Shown here: piece after piece, positions 1-8,682 of the stretch
Numbering within the stretch: position 1 is the stretch's first letter
How the letters are laid out: each line of letters opens with the position of its first letter
Source of the DNA: Kumtagia yinganensis
GTDB lineage: Bacteria > Pseudomonadota > Alphaproteobacteria > Rhizobiales > Rhizobiaceae
Direction: 5' to 3'
Assembly: GCF_040081985.1 (NCBI RefSeq)
Contig: NZ_JBEBMH010000007.1
Location: forward strand, 124,001 to 188,000
Length of the DNA: 64,000 nt
The notes under the pieces: model-generated
What the model saw: only the letters and a program-made list of their open reading frames with translations
What the model was told of the DNA's origin: nothing
The model's database searches: none
Position numbers and translations under genes: made by a program

Positions 1-380
1 ACGTGGTCATCCAGGCGTGGTCGGTGTTCCGCGCCGAGTTTTCCAACCTCTGGCGTACCAAGCGCACCGGCATCCTCTACCAGAAGAGCCTGTTCGAGGA
101 TCAGGATGATGTGCTCGCCGCCGAGCAGGCGCTCGGCCATGTGCTGCATCAGCTCTTCGACGACATGCTGGGGTTTGCCGGCGTCGAGTGCCACCGGCGC
201 ATCCTCGGCCTCGCCCACAATGCCGATTTCGAGGCGATCGAGGACACGGACCTGCGCGCCTCCTGCGAGGCCAAGGCGCTGCGTTTCGGCCGGCATCTGG
301 TTGTCAACCGCCGGAACATCCACGGCATCGAGGAAGTTAACAATCTGGCTGAGCTGATCGAGAAGGAGCCCGCCCTATGA
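1..380 (+). CDS. mtnK: S-methyl-5-thioribose kinase, C-terminal part (partial at window edge)
   Basis: The 125 visible residues match the C-terminal lobe of methylthioribose kinase, which phosphorylates S-methyl-5-thioribose with ATP in cytoplasmic methionine salvage. The stretch around residues 15-75, with LWRTKRTG, YQKSLFED, GFAGVECHRRILGLAHNADF and the later GRHLVVNRR, is the family's conserved tail. The family is about 400-430 residues long, so roughly 300 N-terminal residues lie upstream of the window. The GTG at position 3 is just an internal valine. The stop overlaps the mtnA start by 4 bp (ATGA), so the two are translationally coupled. The partner enzyme directly downstream makes the assignment firm. 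Confidence 0.93.
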   Translation, partial: VVIQAWSVFRAEFSNLWRTKRTGILYQKSLFEDQDDVLAAEQALGHVLHQLFDDMLGFAGVECHRRILGLAHNADFEAIEDTDLRASCEAKALRFGRHLVVNRRNIHGIEEVNNLAELIEKEPAL

Positions 381-1480
381 AGGTCGGCGACACGCACTAC
401 CGCACCATCTGGCTGAACAAGGATGGCCGCTCGGTCGACATCATCGACCAGCGCTGGCTGCCCCATGCTTTCCGAATCGAGACAGTGGACACGGTCGACG
501 GCATCGCCACGGCGATCCGCGACATGTGGGTGCGCGGGGCGCCGCTGATCGGGGTGACCGCCGCCTATGGCGTCGCCTTGCAGATGGCGGACGATCCCTC
601 CGACGAGGCGCTGAAAGCCGTCTGGCATAAGCTCCACGAGACGCGCCCGACCGCCATCAATCTGCGCTGGGCGTTGGACGAGATGACGCGCGTGCTGAAA
701 GCTTTGCCGGCTTCCGAACGGGCCAAGGCTGCCTATAAACGCGCGGCAGAAATCGCCGACGAGGATGTCGAGCTCAATCGGTCGATCGGCCGCAACGGCC
801 TGAAGATCATCCGCGACATCGCAGCCCGCAAGAAGCCAGGCGAACCGGTCAACATCCTCACCCATTGCAATGCCGGATGGCTGGCGACCGTCGACTACGG
901 CACGGCGACCGCGCCGGTCTATCTCGCGGTGGAGGCGGGCATTCCGGTGCACGTCTTCGTCGACGAGACGCGGCCGCGCAACCAGGGAGCCCAGCTCACG
1001 GCTTGGGAGATGGCCGGGCTCGGCGTGCCGCACACTTTGATCGTCGACAATGCCGGCGGGCATCTGATGCAGCACGGCGAGGTCGACATGGTGATCGTCG
1101 GCACCGACCGCACCACCGCCAATGGTGACGTTTGCAACAAGATCGGCACCTATCTGAAGGCGCTCGCCGCCGCCGCCAACGGCGTTCCGTTCTATGTCGG
1201 GCTGCCGTCGCCGACGATCGACTGGACGGTGGCCGACGGGCTCAAGGAAATTCCGATCGAGGAACGCTCCGCCGACGAGGTGTCGCTGGTATGGGGCAGG
1301 GCGGGCAATGGCGAGATCGCGCAGGTCCGCATCTCGCCCGACGCGACGCCGGCCCGCAACCCGGCCTTCGACGTGACGCCGGCGCGGCTGGTGACCGGAC
1401 TGATCACCGAGCGCGGAGTGGCGAAAGCTTCGCGCGAAGGGTTGCTGGAGCTGTTTCCGGAACGCCGCCAGGCTGCCTAG
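377..1480 (+). CDS. mtnA: S-methyl-5-thioribose-1-phosphate isomerase
   Basis: A 367-residue cytoplasmic enzyme that converts methylthioribose-1-phosphate into methylthioribulose-1-phosphate, the step after MtnK in methionine salvage. It belongs to the eIF-2B alpha/beta/delta-like fold family. Visible signatures are WVRGAPLIGVTAAYG near residues 51-65, the catalytic cysteine in THCNAGWLAT (Cys164) and the catalytic aspartate in VGTDRTTANGD (Asp244). Length and motifs are typical for the family. The start overlaps the end of mtnK by 4 bp. Later salvage genes (mtnB, mtnC, mtnD) are not in the window. Nothing is odd in the reading frame. Confidence 0.96.
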   Translation: MKVGDTHYRTIWLNKDGRSVDIIDQRWLPHAFRIETVDTVDGIATAIRDMWVRGAPLIGVTAAYGVALQMADDPSDEALKAVWHKLHETRPTAINLRWALDEMTRVLKALPASERAKAAYKRAAEIADEDVELNRSIGRNGLKIIRDIAARKKPGEPVNILTHCNAGWLATVDYGTATAPVYLAVEAGIPVHVFVDETRPRNQGAQLTAWEMAGLGVPHTLIVDNAGGHLMQHGEVDMVIVGTDRTTANGDVCNKIGTYLKALAAAANGVPFYVGLPSPTIDWTVADGLKEIPIEERSADEVSLVWGRAGNGEIAQVRISPDATPARNPAFDVTPARLVTGLITERGVAKASREGLLELFPERRQAA

Positions 1481-1820
1481 GCACCGTCAACGACCTGTTT
1501 GAAGCCGGCGAATGTTTTGTGGGAGCCATGCCTGTGACGGGCTTGGCTCCGACGTCACACGTTGCCCCTCGCTTCTGCCCAAAAAATATCCAGTATCCGT
1601 TTTTTGATGCAAAGATAGGCACACTGCCGCCGAGCCTGCGCAAAAAAATCTCACGCCGATACTAAGCCGCGCAAGCATCTTGCAGGGCGAATCCAAGCGG
1701 CGGCACGGTAAACGCCTGTAAACAATCCGTTAATTCTGGGTTTCCGCGACGTCTCCGACAACTGGCACGGGGGTTGCATCGCTTGCTGCGGTGCAACAAC
1801 CCAGTTCCGGAGGTGTCCAT
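1481..1820. other. Intergenic region between mtnA and urtA
   Basis: These 340 bases hold no convincing gene. The first part has short A and T runs (1579-1605, 1640-1650) after the mtnA stop. The last 60 bases hold the sigma-54 promoter described separately. I looked for a clear NtrC dyad (GCAC, spacer, GTGC) upstream and did not find an unambiguous one. Confidence 0.6.
1763..1778 (+). promoter_or_regulatory. Sigma-54 (RpoN) promoter of the urt operon
   Basis: The sequence TGGCAC, five bases, TTGCA is an essentially perfect -24/-12 element for sigma-54 RNA polymerase. A transcript would start near 1790, leaving a leader of about 30 bases before the urtA ATG at 1821. In Proteobacteria, sigma-54 with NtrC drives genes for scavenging nitrogen sources, which matches a urea transporter. 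Regulation by nitrogen limitation is inferred. An activator site was not identified. Confidence 0.85.
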
Positions 1821-3125
1821 ATGAGGGGTTTCCAAACAACCATAAGAAGTCTGTTCGCGGCGGGGGCGCTGGCGGCCGGCTTGAGCATGGCCGCGCCGGC
1901 CATGGCGCAGGATGACACGATCAAGGTCGGCATCCTGCATTCGCTGTCGGGTACGATGGCGATTTCCGAGACGACGCTGAAGGACACGATGCTGTTCCTC
2001 ATCGACGAGCAGAACAAGAAGGGCGGCCTGCTGGGCAAGAAGCTTGAAGCCGTTGTCGTCGATCCGGCGTCCGACTGGCCGCTCTTCGCCGAGAAGGCGC
2101 GCGAGCTGATCGAGAAGGACAAGGTTGCCGCCGTTTTCGGCTGCTGGACGTCGGTGTCGCGCAAGTCCGTGCTGCCGGTGTTCGAGGAGCTGAACAATCT
2201 GCTGTTCTATCCTGTCCAGTATGAGGGCGAGGAGAGCCAGCGAAATGTGTTCTACACGGGTGCCGCGCCGAACCAGCAGGCCATTCCCGCCGTCGACTAT
2301 CTGATGAACGAGGAGGGCGTGCAGCGCTGGGTGCTGGCCGGCACCGACTACGTCTACCCGCAGACCACCAACAAGATCCTGCAGGCCTATCTCGAATCCA
2401 AGGGCGTGGCCAAGGAAGACATCATGGTCAACTACACGCCGTTCGGCCATTCCGACTGGCAAACCATCGTCACCGACATCAAGAATTTCGGCTCGGCCGG
2501 CAAGAAGACCGCTGTCGTCTCGACCATCAATGGCGACGCCAACGTGCCGTTCTACAAGGAACTGGCGAACCAGGGCATCAAGGCCGAGGACATCCCGGTC
2601 GTCGCCTTCTCGGTCGGTGAAGAAGAACTCGCCGGCCTCGATACCGCGCCGCTGGTTGGCCATCTGACCGCCTGGAATTATTTCCAGTCGGTCGACACAC
2701 CTGAGAATGCCGACTTCATCGCCAAGTGGAAGGAGTACACGAAAAACCCGAAGCGCGTGACCAACGACCCGATGGAGGCCCATGTTATCGGCTTCAACAT
2801 GTGGGTGAAGGCGGTCGAGAAGGCCGGAACCACCGATCCGGACGCCGTCATCGACGCCATCGTCGGCGTGTCGGTGCCGAACCTGTCGGGCGGCTTCTCC
2901 ACCATGATGCCGAACCACCACATCACCAAGCCGGTGCTGATCGGCGAAATCCAGGCCGACGGCCAGATGGAAACGGTGTGGCAGACCTCCGGCCTGGTGG
3001 TCGGCGACGAGTGGTCCGATTACCTGCCCGACTCCAAGGACCTGATCTCGGATTGGCGCGCGCCGATGTCCTGCGGCAACTTCAACGTCGCTACCGGCAA
3101 ATGCGGCGGCAAGGGCGTCAACTAA
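1821..3125 (+). CDS. urtA: Urea ABC transporter, periplasmic substrate-binding protein
   Basis: A 434-residue binding protein that captures urea in the periplasm for the UrtBCDE importer. A Sec signal peptide spans about residues 1-29, ending AMA before QDD. The mature part is a Leu/Ile/Val-type periplasmic binding fold. FGCWTSVSRKSVLPVFE (from residue 106) and LLFYPVQYEGEE are hallmarks of UrtA as against branched-chain amino acid binders. The ATG at 1821 is chosen because GGAGGT lies six bases upstream. An in-frame GTG at 1791 coincides with the expected transcription start of the sigma-54 promoter and is unlikely to be used. First gene of urtABCDE. Confidence 0.96.
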   Translation: MRGFQTTIRSLFAAGALAAGLSMAAPAMAQDDTIKVGILHSLSGTMAISETTLKDTMLFLIDEQNKKGGLLGKKLEAVVVDPASDWPLFAEKARELIEKDKVAAVFGCWTSVSRKSVLPVFEELNNLLFYPVQYEGEESQRNVFYTGAAPNQQAIPAVDYLMNEEGVQRWVLAGTDYVYPQTTNKILQAYLESKGVAKEDIMVNYTPFGHSDWQTIVTDIKNFGSAGKKTAVVSTINGDANVPFYKELANQGIKAEDIPVVAFSVGEEELAGLDTAPLVGHLTAWNYFQSVDTPENADFIAKWKEYTKNPKRVTNDPMEAHVIGFNMWVKAVEKAGTTDPDAVIDAIVGVSVPNLSGGFSTMMPNHHITKPVLIGEIQADGQMETVWQTSGLVVGDEWSDYLPDSKDLISDWRAPMSCGNFNVATGKCGGKGVN

Positions 3126-3292
3126 GCGCATCCTCTCAAGTGACAGCGCGACCCCGGGCGGGCTTTCCCTCCCTCGCACGGGGAACTCTTTCCCAAAGGC
3201 CCCTGTTTGCAATGACTTGCAGTATTCCTTCGTACCCCTCGCTTGCCTGCCGACAGTTTAGGCAGGGTGATCGTACTCGGTCCGGGGCGAGT

Positions 3293-3492
3293 TCCGTCCA
3301 ACACCCCTCATCCGACCTCGCTTCGCGAGGCCACCTTCTCCCACAGCGGGAGAAGGTGGAGTGCTGCAGTTCCGGCTCTGCAAATCTCCAACGTTGGCAA
3401 TTTGCGGCGGCATTGTCGCGAAACTCCACCTTCTCCCCTTGTGGGAGAAGGTCGCCTCGCGAAGCGAGGTCGGATGAGGGGTGTTGGACGGA
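3293..3492. repeat. Long palindromic element between urtA and urtB (family R3)
   Basis: A 200-bp inverted repeat. The left arm (3293-3342) begins TCCGTCCAACACCCCTCATC and the right arm (3443-3492) is its reverse complement with about one mismatch. Each arm contains the smaller palindrome CCTCGCTTCGCGAGG and the run CCACCTTCTCCC. The whole structure can fold into a long stem with side hairpins. It resembles the RIME-type intergenic mosaic elements of rhizobia. It sits inside an operon, so it is likely transcribed and could affect processing or stability of the urtA-urtB message. Confidence 0.85.
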
Positions 3493-3532
3493 GCGCCACG
3501 CAAACAAGGAGTGCGCTGCCCGTTTCCTGACC

Positions 3533-5185
3533 GTGTGGCAGCGAGTTTGTCTGGCAAGACGGTTGCAGAGCACGTTTTTCGCAATCTTACTGTTTCTTCT
3601 CTCGCTATTTGCCGTGTTCCTTTCCCCCGCCGCTGCCGACGAAGCGGCGCTACGGACAGCCGTTGCAAAATTCGCGACGGTGAAAAATTTCCCCGAGACG
3701 GAGGCGGTCGTCCGGGAACTGGCTGCGACCGGTGATCCGGCCGTCGCGAGGCCGCTCACGGCGCTGTCCGACGGCGATCTCTATTTCCGGAAAGCGGACG
3801 CGGCCGTTCTCATCGGCAAGGAGAGCGGCCAGACGGTGAAACTCGCCGATCCGCTGACCGGCGCCGAGGCCGGCACGGCGGCGAAGGCGGAAGTCGCCAA
3901 GGTCAAGGTCAACAACAGCCTGCGCCGCGCGATCCGCGAGGCATTGGGTGGGCTGACCCTGAGCTCGCCGGACCCGGCTGCCAGGCTCGCCGCCGCGCAG
4001 ACCATGTTCAAGGCGCCCGACGCCAATTCCATCGAAGCGCTCGACGCCGCGATCCTCAATGAGACCGTCGCCAGCGTGAAAAAGCAACTTGAGCAGGCGC
4101 GCGCCGCCGCCGTTCTGGTGTCCGACCTGCCCGCCAGCGAGAAGCTGGCGGCAATCGCCGTGCTGGAGGCGCGCGGCGACCGCGACGCGCTGTCGCAACT
4201 CACGGCGGTCCAGGCAAAGTCCGACGGCGCGGTCAAGGATGCCGCTACGGCCGCCATCAACACGATCAACTCGTCGCTGGCGCTGTGGGCCGCCGGCCAG
4301 AACGTCTGGTACGGCATCTCGCTCGGCTCGGTGCTGCTCCTGGCGGCGATCGGGCTCGCCATCACCTTCGGCGTCATGGGCGTCATCAACATGGCGCATG
4401 GCGAGATGGTGATGCTCGGCGCCTACACGACCTATGTCGTGCAGGAGGTGATCCGCAGTTCCGCGCCCGGCCTGTTCGATTGGTCGCTGGCGATTGCCCT
4501 GCCGCTCGCCTTCCTTGTCGCCGCCGCCGTCGGCTTCGCCATCGAGCGCGGCATCATCCGATTCCTCTACGGCCGCCCGCTGGAGACGCTGCTCGCCACC
4601 TGGGGCGTGTCGCTGATCATCCAGCAGGCGGTGCGCACCATTTTCGGGCCGACCAACCGCGAGGTCGGCAACCCGTCCTGGATGTCCGGCGCGTTCGAAC
4701 TCGGCCAGCTTTCGATCACCTGGAACCGGTTGTGGATCCTGTGCTTCGCGCTCGCCGTATTCTTCGTGCTGCTTTTTGTCATGAAGCGCACGCCCTGGGG
4801 CCTGCAGATGCGGGCCGTGACTGCCAACCGTCGCATGGCCGCATCGATGGGCATCCGCACGCCATGGGTCGACGCGCTGACCTTCGCGCTCGGGTCCGGC
4901 ATCGCAGGTATCGCCGGCGTCGCGCTCAGCCAGATCGACAACGTCTCGCCCAATCTCGGCCAGGGTTACATCATCGACAGTTTCATGGTCGTGGTGTTCG
5001 GCGGCGTCGGCAATCTCTGGGGCACGCTGGTCGGCGCGCTGTCGCTCGGCATCCTCAACAAGTTCCTCGAACCTTACGCGGGGGCGGTGCTCGGAAAAAT
5101 CCTGGTTCTGGTGCTGATCATCCTGTTCATCCAGAAGCGCCCGCGCGGGCTGTTCGCGCTCAAGGGGCGGGCGGTGGAAGCATGA
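3533..5185 (+). CDS. urtB: Urea ABC transporter permease UrtB
   Basis: A branched-chain-amino-acid-type permease for urea import, about 550 residues. Residues 11-36 form a hydrophobic signal-like segment ending PAAADEAA. A largely helical soluble region follows up to about residue 255. The membrane domain then covers the rest, with the family motif GVINMAHGEMVMLGAY and the late cytoplasmic loop GVGNLWGTLVG. This long N-terminal region is normal for proteobacterial UrtB. The start is uncertain: GTG 3533 has no good ribosome site (AAGGAG at 3506-3511 is too far away), and TTG 3563 is the alternative. The open frame continues upstream through the R3 repeat, but that part is not coding. Confidence 0.9.
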   Translation: MWQRVCLARRLQSTFFAILLFLLSLFAVFLSPAAADEAALRTAVAKFATVKNFPETEAVVRELAATGDPAVARPLTALSDGDLYFRKADAAVLIGKESGQTVKLADPLTGAEAGTAAKAEVAKVKVNNSLRRAIREALGGLTLSSPDPAARLAAAQTMFKAPDANSIEALDAAILNETVASVKKQLEQARAAAVLVSDLPASEKLAAIAVLEARGDRDALSQLTAVQAKSDGAVKDAATAAINTINSSLALWAAGQNVWYGISLGSVLLLAAIGLAITFGVMGVINMAHGEMVMLGAYTTYVVQEVIRSSAPGLFDWSLAIALPLAFLVAAAVGFAIERGIIRFLYGRPLETLLATWGVSLIIQQAVRTIFGPTNREVGNPSWMSGAFELGQLSITWNRLWILCFALAVFFVLLFVMKRTPWGLQMRAVTANRRMAASMGIRTPWVDALTFALGSGIAGIAGVALSQIDNVSPNLGQGYIIDSFMVVVFGGVGNLWGTLVGALSLGILNKFLEPYAGAVLGKILVLVLIILFIQKRPRGLFALKGRAVEA

Positions 5186-5268
5186 TCGAGGATTTTGCCG
5201 CCACTCTTTCCCTCCAAGGGGCAAGGCAGCCGCATATCGGCTCGCGCCGTCAGGCCATCCTCCACGCC

Positions 5269-5432
5269 GGCACCACCCCCTCTCCGCCTCGCTCCGCTCG
5301 GCACCTCTCCCCCTGCCCGGGGGAGAGGATAGCCGGCCGCAATGAGGGCGCTTCAAAAGGCACCGCCAATCCTCTCCCCCGGGCAGGGGGAGAGGTGTCG
5401 AGGCGAAGCCGAGACGGAGAGGGGGTGGTGCC
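5269..5432. repeat. Palindromic element between urtB and urtC (family R4)
   Basis: A 164-bp inverted repeat with arms reading GGCACCACCCCCTCTCCGCC outward and containing the inner stem CCTCTCCCCCTGCCCGGGGG and its complement. It is a different sequence family from the repeat between urtA and urtB but has the same architecture: outer arms about 60 bases long, a small inner hairpin in each arm and a short non-conserved centre. The 328-base gap between urtB and urtC holds little else. Confidence 0.82.
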
Positions 5433-5513
5433 GAGACGAGCCAGCGAAGCTGGATCGGATCGGATGGTTGCCCATGCAATTGCACTCTGTGCTTCTTCCC
5501 GGAGATCCCAACC

Positions 5514-6725
5514 ATGATCTCCGGAAAGTTTTTCGCCGCCGGCGCCGACCGCCGCATCGCCATCACCATCATGATCCTGGTCGCCATCGCGATCATCGTG
5601 CCGGCGCTCAATATTCTGGTGCCGCCGGATTCTGCGCTCCACGTGCCTTCCTACATGGTGGCGCTGACCGGAAAATATCTCTGCTATGCGCTGCTGGCGC
5701 TGTCGCTCGACCTGGTCTGGGGTTATTGCGGCATCCTCTCGCTCGGCCACGGCGCCTTCTTCGCGCTTGGTGGCTATGCGATGGGCATGTATCTGATGCG
5801 CCAGATCGGCGACCGGGGGGTATACGGCAACCCGACCCTGCCGGACTTCATGGTCTTCCTGAACTACAAGGAGCTGCCCTGGTTCTGGTACGGCTTCGAC
5901 CAGTTCTGGTTCGCCGCTGTGATGGTGATGCTGGTGCCCGGCCTGCTCGCCTTCGTGTTCGGCTGGTTTGCATTCCGTAGCCGGGTCACCGGCGTTTATC
6001 TGTCGATCATCACCCAGGCGATGACCTATGCGCTGTTGCTCGCCTTCTTCCGCAACGACATGGGATTCGGCGGCAACAACGGCTTGACCGATTTCAAGGA
6101 TATTCTCGGCTTCAACGTGCAGGCCAACACGACGCGCTCGGCGCTGTTCGCGGCCAGCGCGCTGGCGCTGGCACTGGGCGTCTATGTCACTTGGCGTATC
6201 ATCGGCTCGAAATACGGAAAGCTGCTGATGGCGGTGCGCGACGCCGAGAGTCGCACGCGCTTCCTCGGCTGGCGGGCGGAGAACGTAAAACTCTTCGCCT
6301 TCACCGTGTCGGCGGTCATGGCGGGCATCGCCGGTGCGCTCTACGTGCCGCAGGTAGGCATCATCAATCCGGGCGAGTTCGATCCGGCCAACTCGATCGA
6401 AGTGGTGGTGTGGACGGCCGTCGGCGGCCGCGCAACAATAGTCGGGCCGATCATCGGCGCGCTGCTCGTCAATGCCGGCAAAAGCTGGTTCACCGGCGTG
6501 CTGCCGGAATTCTGGCTGTTCGCGTTGGGCGGGCTGTTCGTGTTCGTCACCCTGTTCCTGCCGAAAGGCGTGATCGGTGCCTGGGACCAGTGGCGAGCCG
6601 GCGCTAAACGCGGCGCAAAGCCGGCTGCCGAGGGCGAAGGACCTGAGGCACCGCGCGCGGAGACGAAACACGTTCCCGTACTCAGGCCACCGCATGGCGG
6701 GCTGGCACCGCAGCCGGCGGAGTGA
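5514..6725 (+). CDS. urtC: Urea ABC transporter permease UrtC
   Basis: Second membrane subunit of the urea importer, 403 residues with eight to ten hydrophobic segments from about residue 17 to 345. The family motif CGILSLGHGAFFALGGYAMG follows the second or third helix, and LGWRAENVKLFAFTVSAVMAGIAGAL and the loop VGGRATIVGPIIGA are typical of UrtC. The C-terminal 45 residues are charged and proline/alanine-rich and look like a cytoplasmic tail. The ATG at 5514 is preceded by CGGAG. The urtD start lies four bases after the stop. Confidence 0.95.
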   Translation: MISGKFFAAGADRRIAITIMILVAIAIIVPALNILVPPDSALHVPSYMVALTGKYLCYALLALSLDLVWGYCGILSLGHGAFFALGGYAMGMYLMRQIGDRGVYGNPTLPDFMVFLNYKELPWFWYGFDQFWFAAVMVMLVPGLLAFVFGWFAFRSRVTGVYLSIITQAMTYALLLAFFRNDMGFGGNNGLTDFKDILGFNVQANTTRSALFAASALALALGVYVTWRIIGSKYGKLLMAVRDAESRTRFLGWRAENVKLFAFTVSAVMAGIAGALYVPQVGIINPGEFDPANSIEVVVWTAVGGRATIVGPIIGALLVNAGKSWFTGVLPEFWLFALGGLFVFVTLFLPKGVIGAWDQWRAGAKRGAKPAAEGEGPEAPRAETKHVPVLRPPHGGLAPQPAE

Positions 6726-6729
6726 AGCG

Positions 6730-7476
6730 ATGTCGAAAAGCGGAACCATCCTCTATCTCGACGGTGTGTCGCGATCCTTCGACGGCTTCAAGGCGATCAA
6801 CAATCTCTCCTTGGTGCTCGATAAGGGCGAGATGCGCGCCATCATTGGTCCGAACGGGGCCGGCAAGACGACGATGATGGATATCATCACCGGCAAGACC
6901 AGGCCGGATACCGGCGAGGTTTTCTACGACGGTCAGATCGACCTCACAAAGCACGACGAGGCCGAGATCGCCATGATGGGCATCGGCCGGAAATTCCAGA
7001 AGCCTACGGTTTTCGAGAGCCATACGGTCGAGGACAATATCGTGCTGTCGCTCAAAGGGCCTCGCTCGATCTTTCCGGCGCTGTTTCACCGGCGGTCGGC
7101 CGAGGAGCAGCGGCGCATCGACGAGATTTTCTCCACCATCCGCCTCGGCGACAAGCGGCACGACCTCGCTGCCAACCTGTCGCACGGCCAGAAGCAATGG
7201 CTGGAGATCGGCATGCTCCTGGCGCAGGACCCGAAGCTACTCCTGGTCGACGAACCTGTCGCCGGCATGACCGACGCGGAGACGGAAGAGACGGCGCGGC
7301 TGCTGAAGGAAATCAACAAGACGCATTCCGTGGTGGTGGTCGAGCACGACATGCATTTCGTGCGCGAGCTTGGGGTCAAGGTCACCTGCCTGCACGAGGG
7401 CTCGGTGCTCTCAGAAGGCACGCTCGATTTTGTGTCGTCCGACGAGCGTGTCGTCGAAGTCTATCTGGGGCGGTGA
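6730..7476 (+). CDS. urtD: Urea ABC transporter ATP-binding protein UrtD
   Basis: One of the two cytoplasmic ATPases of the urea importer, 248 residues. Walker A is GPNGAGKT at residues 40-47. The signature loop reads LSHGQKQWLEIG, a histidine variant of LSGGQ usual for UrtD, and is followed directly by Walker B LLLVDEP and the switch histidine in VVVEHDMHF. IGRKFQKPTVFESHTVEDN is characteristic of the LivG/UrtD branch. The ATG at 6730 starts four bases after urtC. An upstream in-frame extension into urtC is not supported. Confidence 0.95.
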   Translation: MSKSGTILYLDGVSRSFDGFKAINNLSLVLDKGEMRAIIGPNGAGKTTMMDIITGKTRPDTGEVFYDGQIDLTKHDEAEIAMMGIGRKFQKPTVFESHTVEDNIVLSLKGPRSIFPALFHRRSAEEQRRIDEIFSTIRLGDKRHDLAANLSHGQKQWLEIGMLLAQDPKLLLVDEPVAGMTDAETEETARLLKEINKTHSVVVVEHDMHFVRELGVKVTCLHEGSVLSEGTLDFVSSDERVVEVYLGR

Positions 7477-7923
7477 TGGCGATGTGGCGGGTTTGCCTCG
7501 AGAGATTTCACGCCGCGCCGGACCAGCGCTCATCATCCCGTAGGTCGCTTCGCTTTCCCCCTTCTCCAAAAAGAGGAGAGGAGGGAAGGCCATGCATAGG
7601 CATCGGCCAATCGTCGATGATGGACATTTATCGAACGGTTGCTGCCCGATCTCGCTTTCTTCCCATTTTGAGGAAGGTGTCGGGCGAAGGCATTCGAGAG
7701 ATAATTACTCGGCCCCACATTTCGAGCAGTTTCACCAACCTCCCCTGGCGCGCCGGAAGGTTCGCCACCCCCGCCGTCGAGGCGGCGGGGGCGCGGGGGG
7801 ACCAGGTGCAGGGGACAGTTTACTTTTTGCCCCTTGCGCGAACGCTGGAACTGCTGCGGCCAAAGTGGGGCAAGAAAGTAAACTGTCCCCGGGCATTCAC
7901 CCCGCAATCCCCGGAGCCCAATC
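7477..7923. other. Long gap inside the urt operon, between urtD and urtE
   Basis: This 447-base gap interrupts an otherwise tight operon. It contains an R1 palindromic repeat (7811-7890), a GC-rich hairpin with stem CCCCCGCCG and its complement near 7767-7798, and loosely complementary stretches near 7550-7600 and 7650-7700 that look like eroded palindromes. No start codon with a ribosome site and a plausible protein was found. Confidence 0.6.
7811..7890. repeat. R1 palindromic repeat, copy A
   Basis: An 80-bp inverted repeat with left arm GGGGACAGTTTACTTT followed by TTGCCCC. The right arm is the complement. The outer 14-16 bases are identical to three other copies (13989, 38153, 54050), while the centre differs and keeps its own complementarity. 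The right end lies 33 bases before the urtE start. Confidence 0.92.
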
Positions 7924-8619
7924 ATGCTTGAGGTCAAGGACGCCACGCTCCACTACGGCGCGGCGCAGGCGCTGCGCGGCGTTTCGTTGAAGGCCGACGC
8001 GGCAAAGATCACCTGCGTGCTCGGCCGCAACGGGGTCGGAAAAACCAGTTTGATGAGATCGATCGTCGGCCACCACAGGCTGACGAGCGGCACGATAGCC
8101 TTCGAGGGGAAGGCGCTCGACCGGAGCGCGGCGTATGATCGCGCCCGGTCGGGCATCGCATTCGTACCGCAGGGGCGGGAGGTGTTTCCGCTGCTGACGG
8201 TCAAGGAGAACCTCGAATCCGGTTTCGCGCCGCTGAAACGGGCGGACCGCACCGTGCCGCCGCATGTGTTCGAGCTTTTCCCGGTGCTGAAGCAGATGCT
8301 GTCGCGGCGCGGCGGCGACCTTTCAGGCGGCCAGCAGCAGCAACTCGCCATCGGCCGGGCTCTGGTGATGCGGCCGAAGCTTCTGGTGCTGGACGAGCCC
8401 ACAGAGGGCATCCAGCCGTCGATCATCAAGGATATCGGCCGCGCCATCCGCTACCTCAGAGACACGGCCGGCATCGCCATCCTGCTGGTCGAACAATATC
8501 TGGATTTCTGCCGCGAACTCGCTGACGAGGTCAACATCATGGACCGCGGCCAGGTGGTCCATACCGGCCCCGCGGAAGATCTCGACCGGCCGGACGTGAG
8601 GAAGTTCCTGACAGTATAA
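7924..8619 (+). CDS. urtE: Urea ABC transporter ATP-binding protein UrtE
   Basis: Second ATPase of the urea importer, 231 residues, LivF type. Walker A is GRNGVGKT (about residues 34-41), the signature is LSGGQQQQLAIGRAL, and Walker B LLVLDEP runs into TEGIQPSIIKDIG, which is diagnostic of UrtE. The ATG at 7924 follows CGGAG. Although 447 bases downstream of urtD, it completes the urtABCDE set on the same strand. Whether it is read from the sigma-54 promoter through two earlier palindromes or from an extra promoter cannot be told. Confidence 0.95.
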   Translation: MLEVKDATLHYGAAQALRGVSLKADAAKITCVLGRNGVGKTSLMRSIVGHHRLTSGTIAFEGKALDRSAAYDRARSGIAFVPQGREVFPLLTVKENLESGFAPLKRADRTVPPHVFELFPVLKQMLSRRGGDLSGGQQQQLAIGRALVMRPKLLVLDEPTEGIQPSIIKDIGRAIRYLRDTAGIAILLVEQYLDFCRELADEVNIMDRGQVVHTGPAEDLDRPDVRKFLTV

Positions 8620-8682
8620 CCGGACTTTTCTTGCGCTGGGGAAAGACGCATTATTCTCTTCTCAACGGGAGGAGGGTAACGC

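Noticed and set aside
1481..1762. NtrC enhancer upstream of the sigma-54 promoter
   Set aside because: No clear dyad of the GCAC-spacer-GTGC type could be seen by eye; would need a matrix search.
1662..3212. 516-residue open frame on the minus strand opposite urtA
   Set aside because: It is antisense to a certain gene, rich in His/Arg/Asp/Gly as GC-rich shadow frames are, with no family motif or ribosome site.
2726..3532. Upstream extension of the urtB frame through urtA and the R3 repeat
   Set aside because: It overlaps urtA in another frame and shows no UrtB sequence before the signal-like segment.
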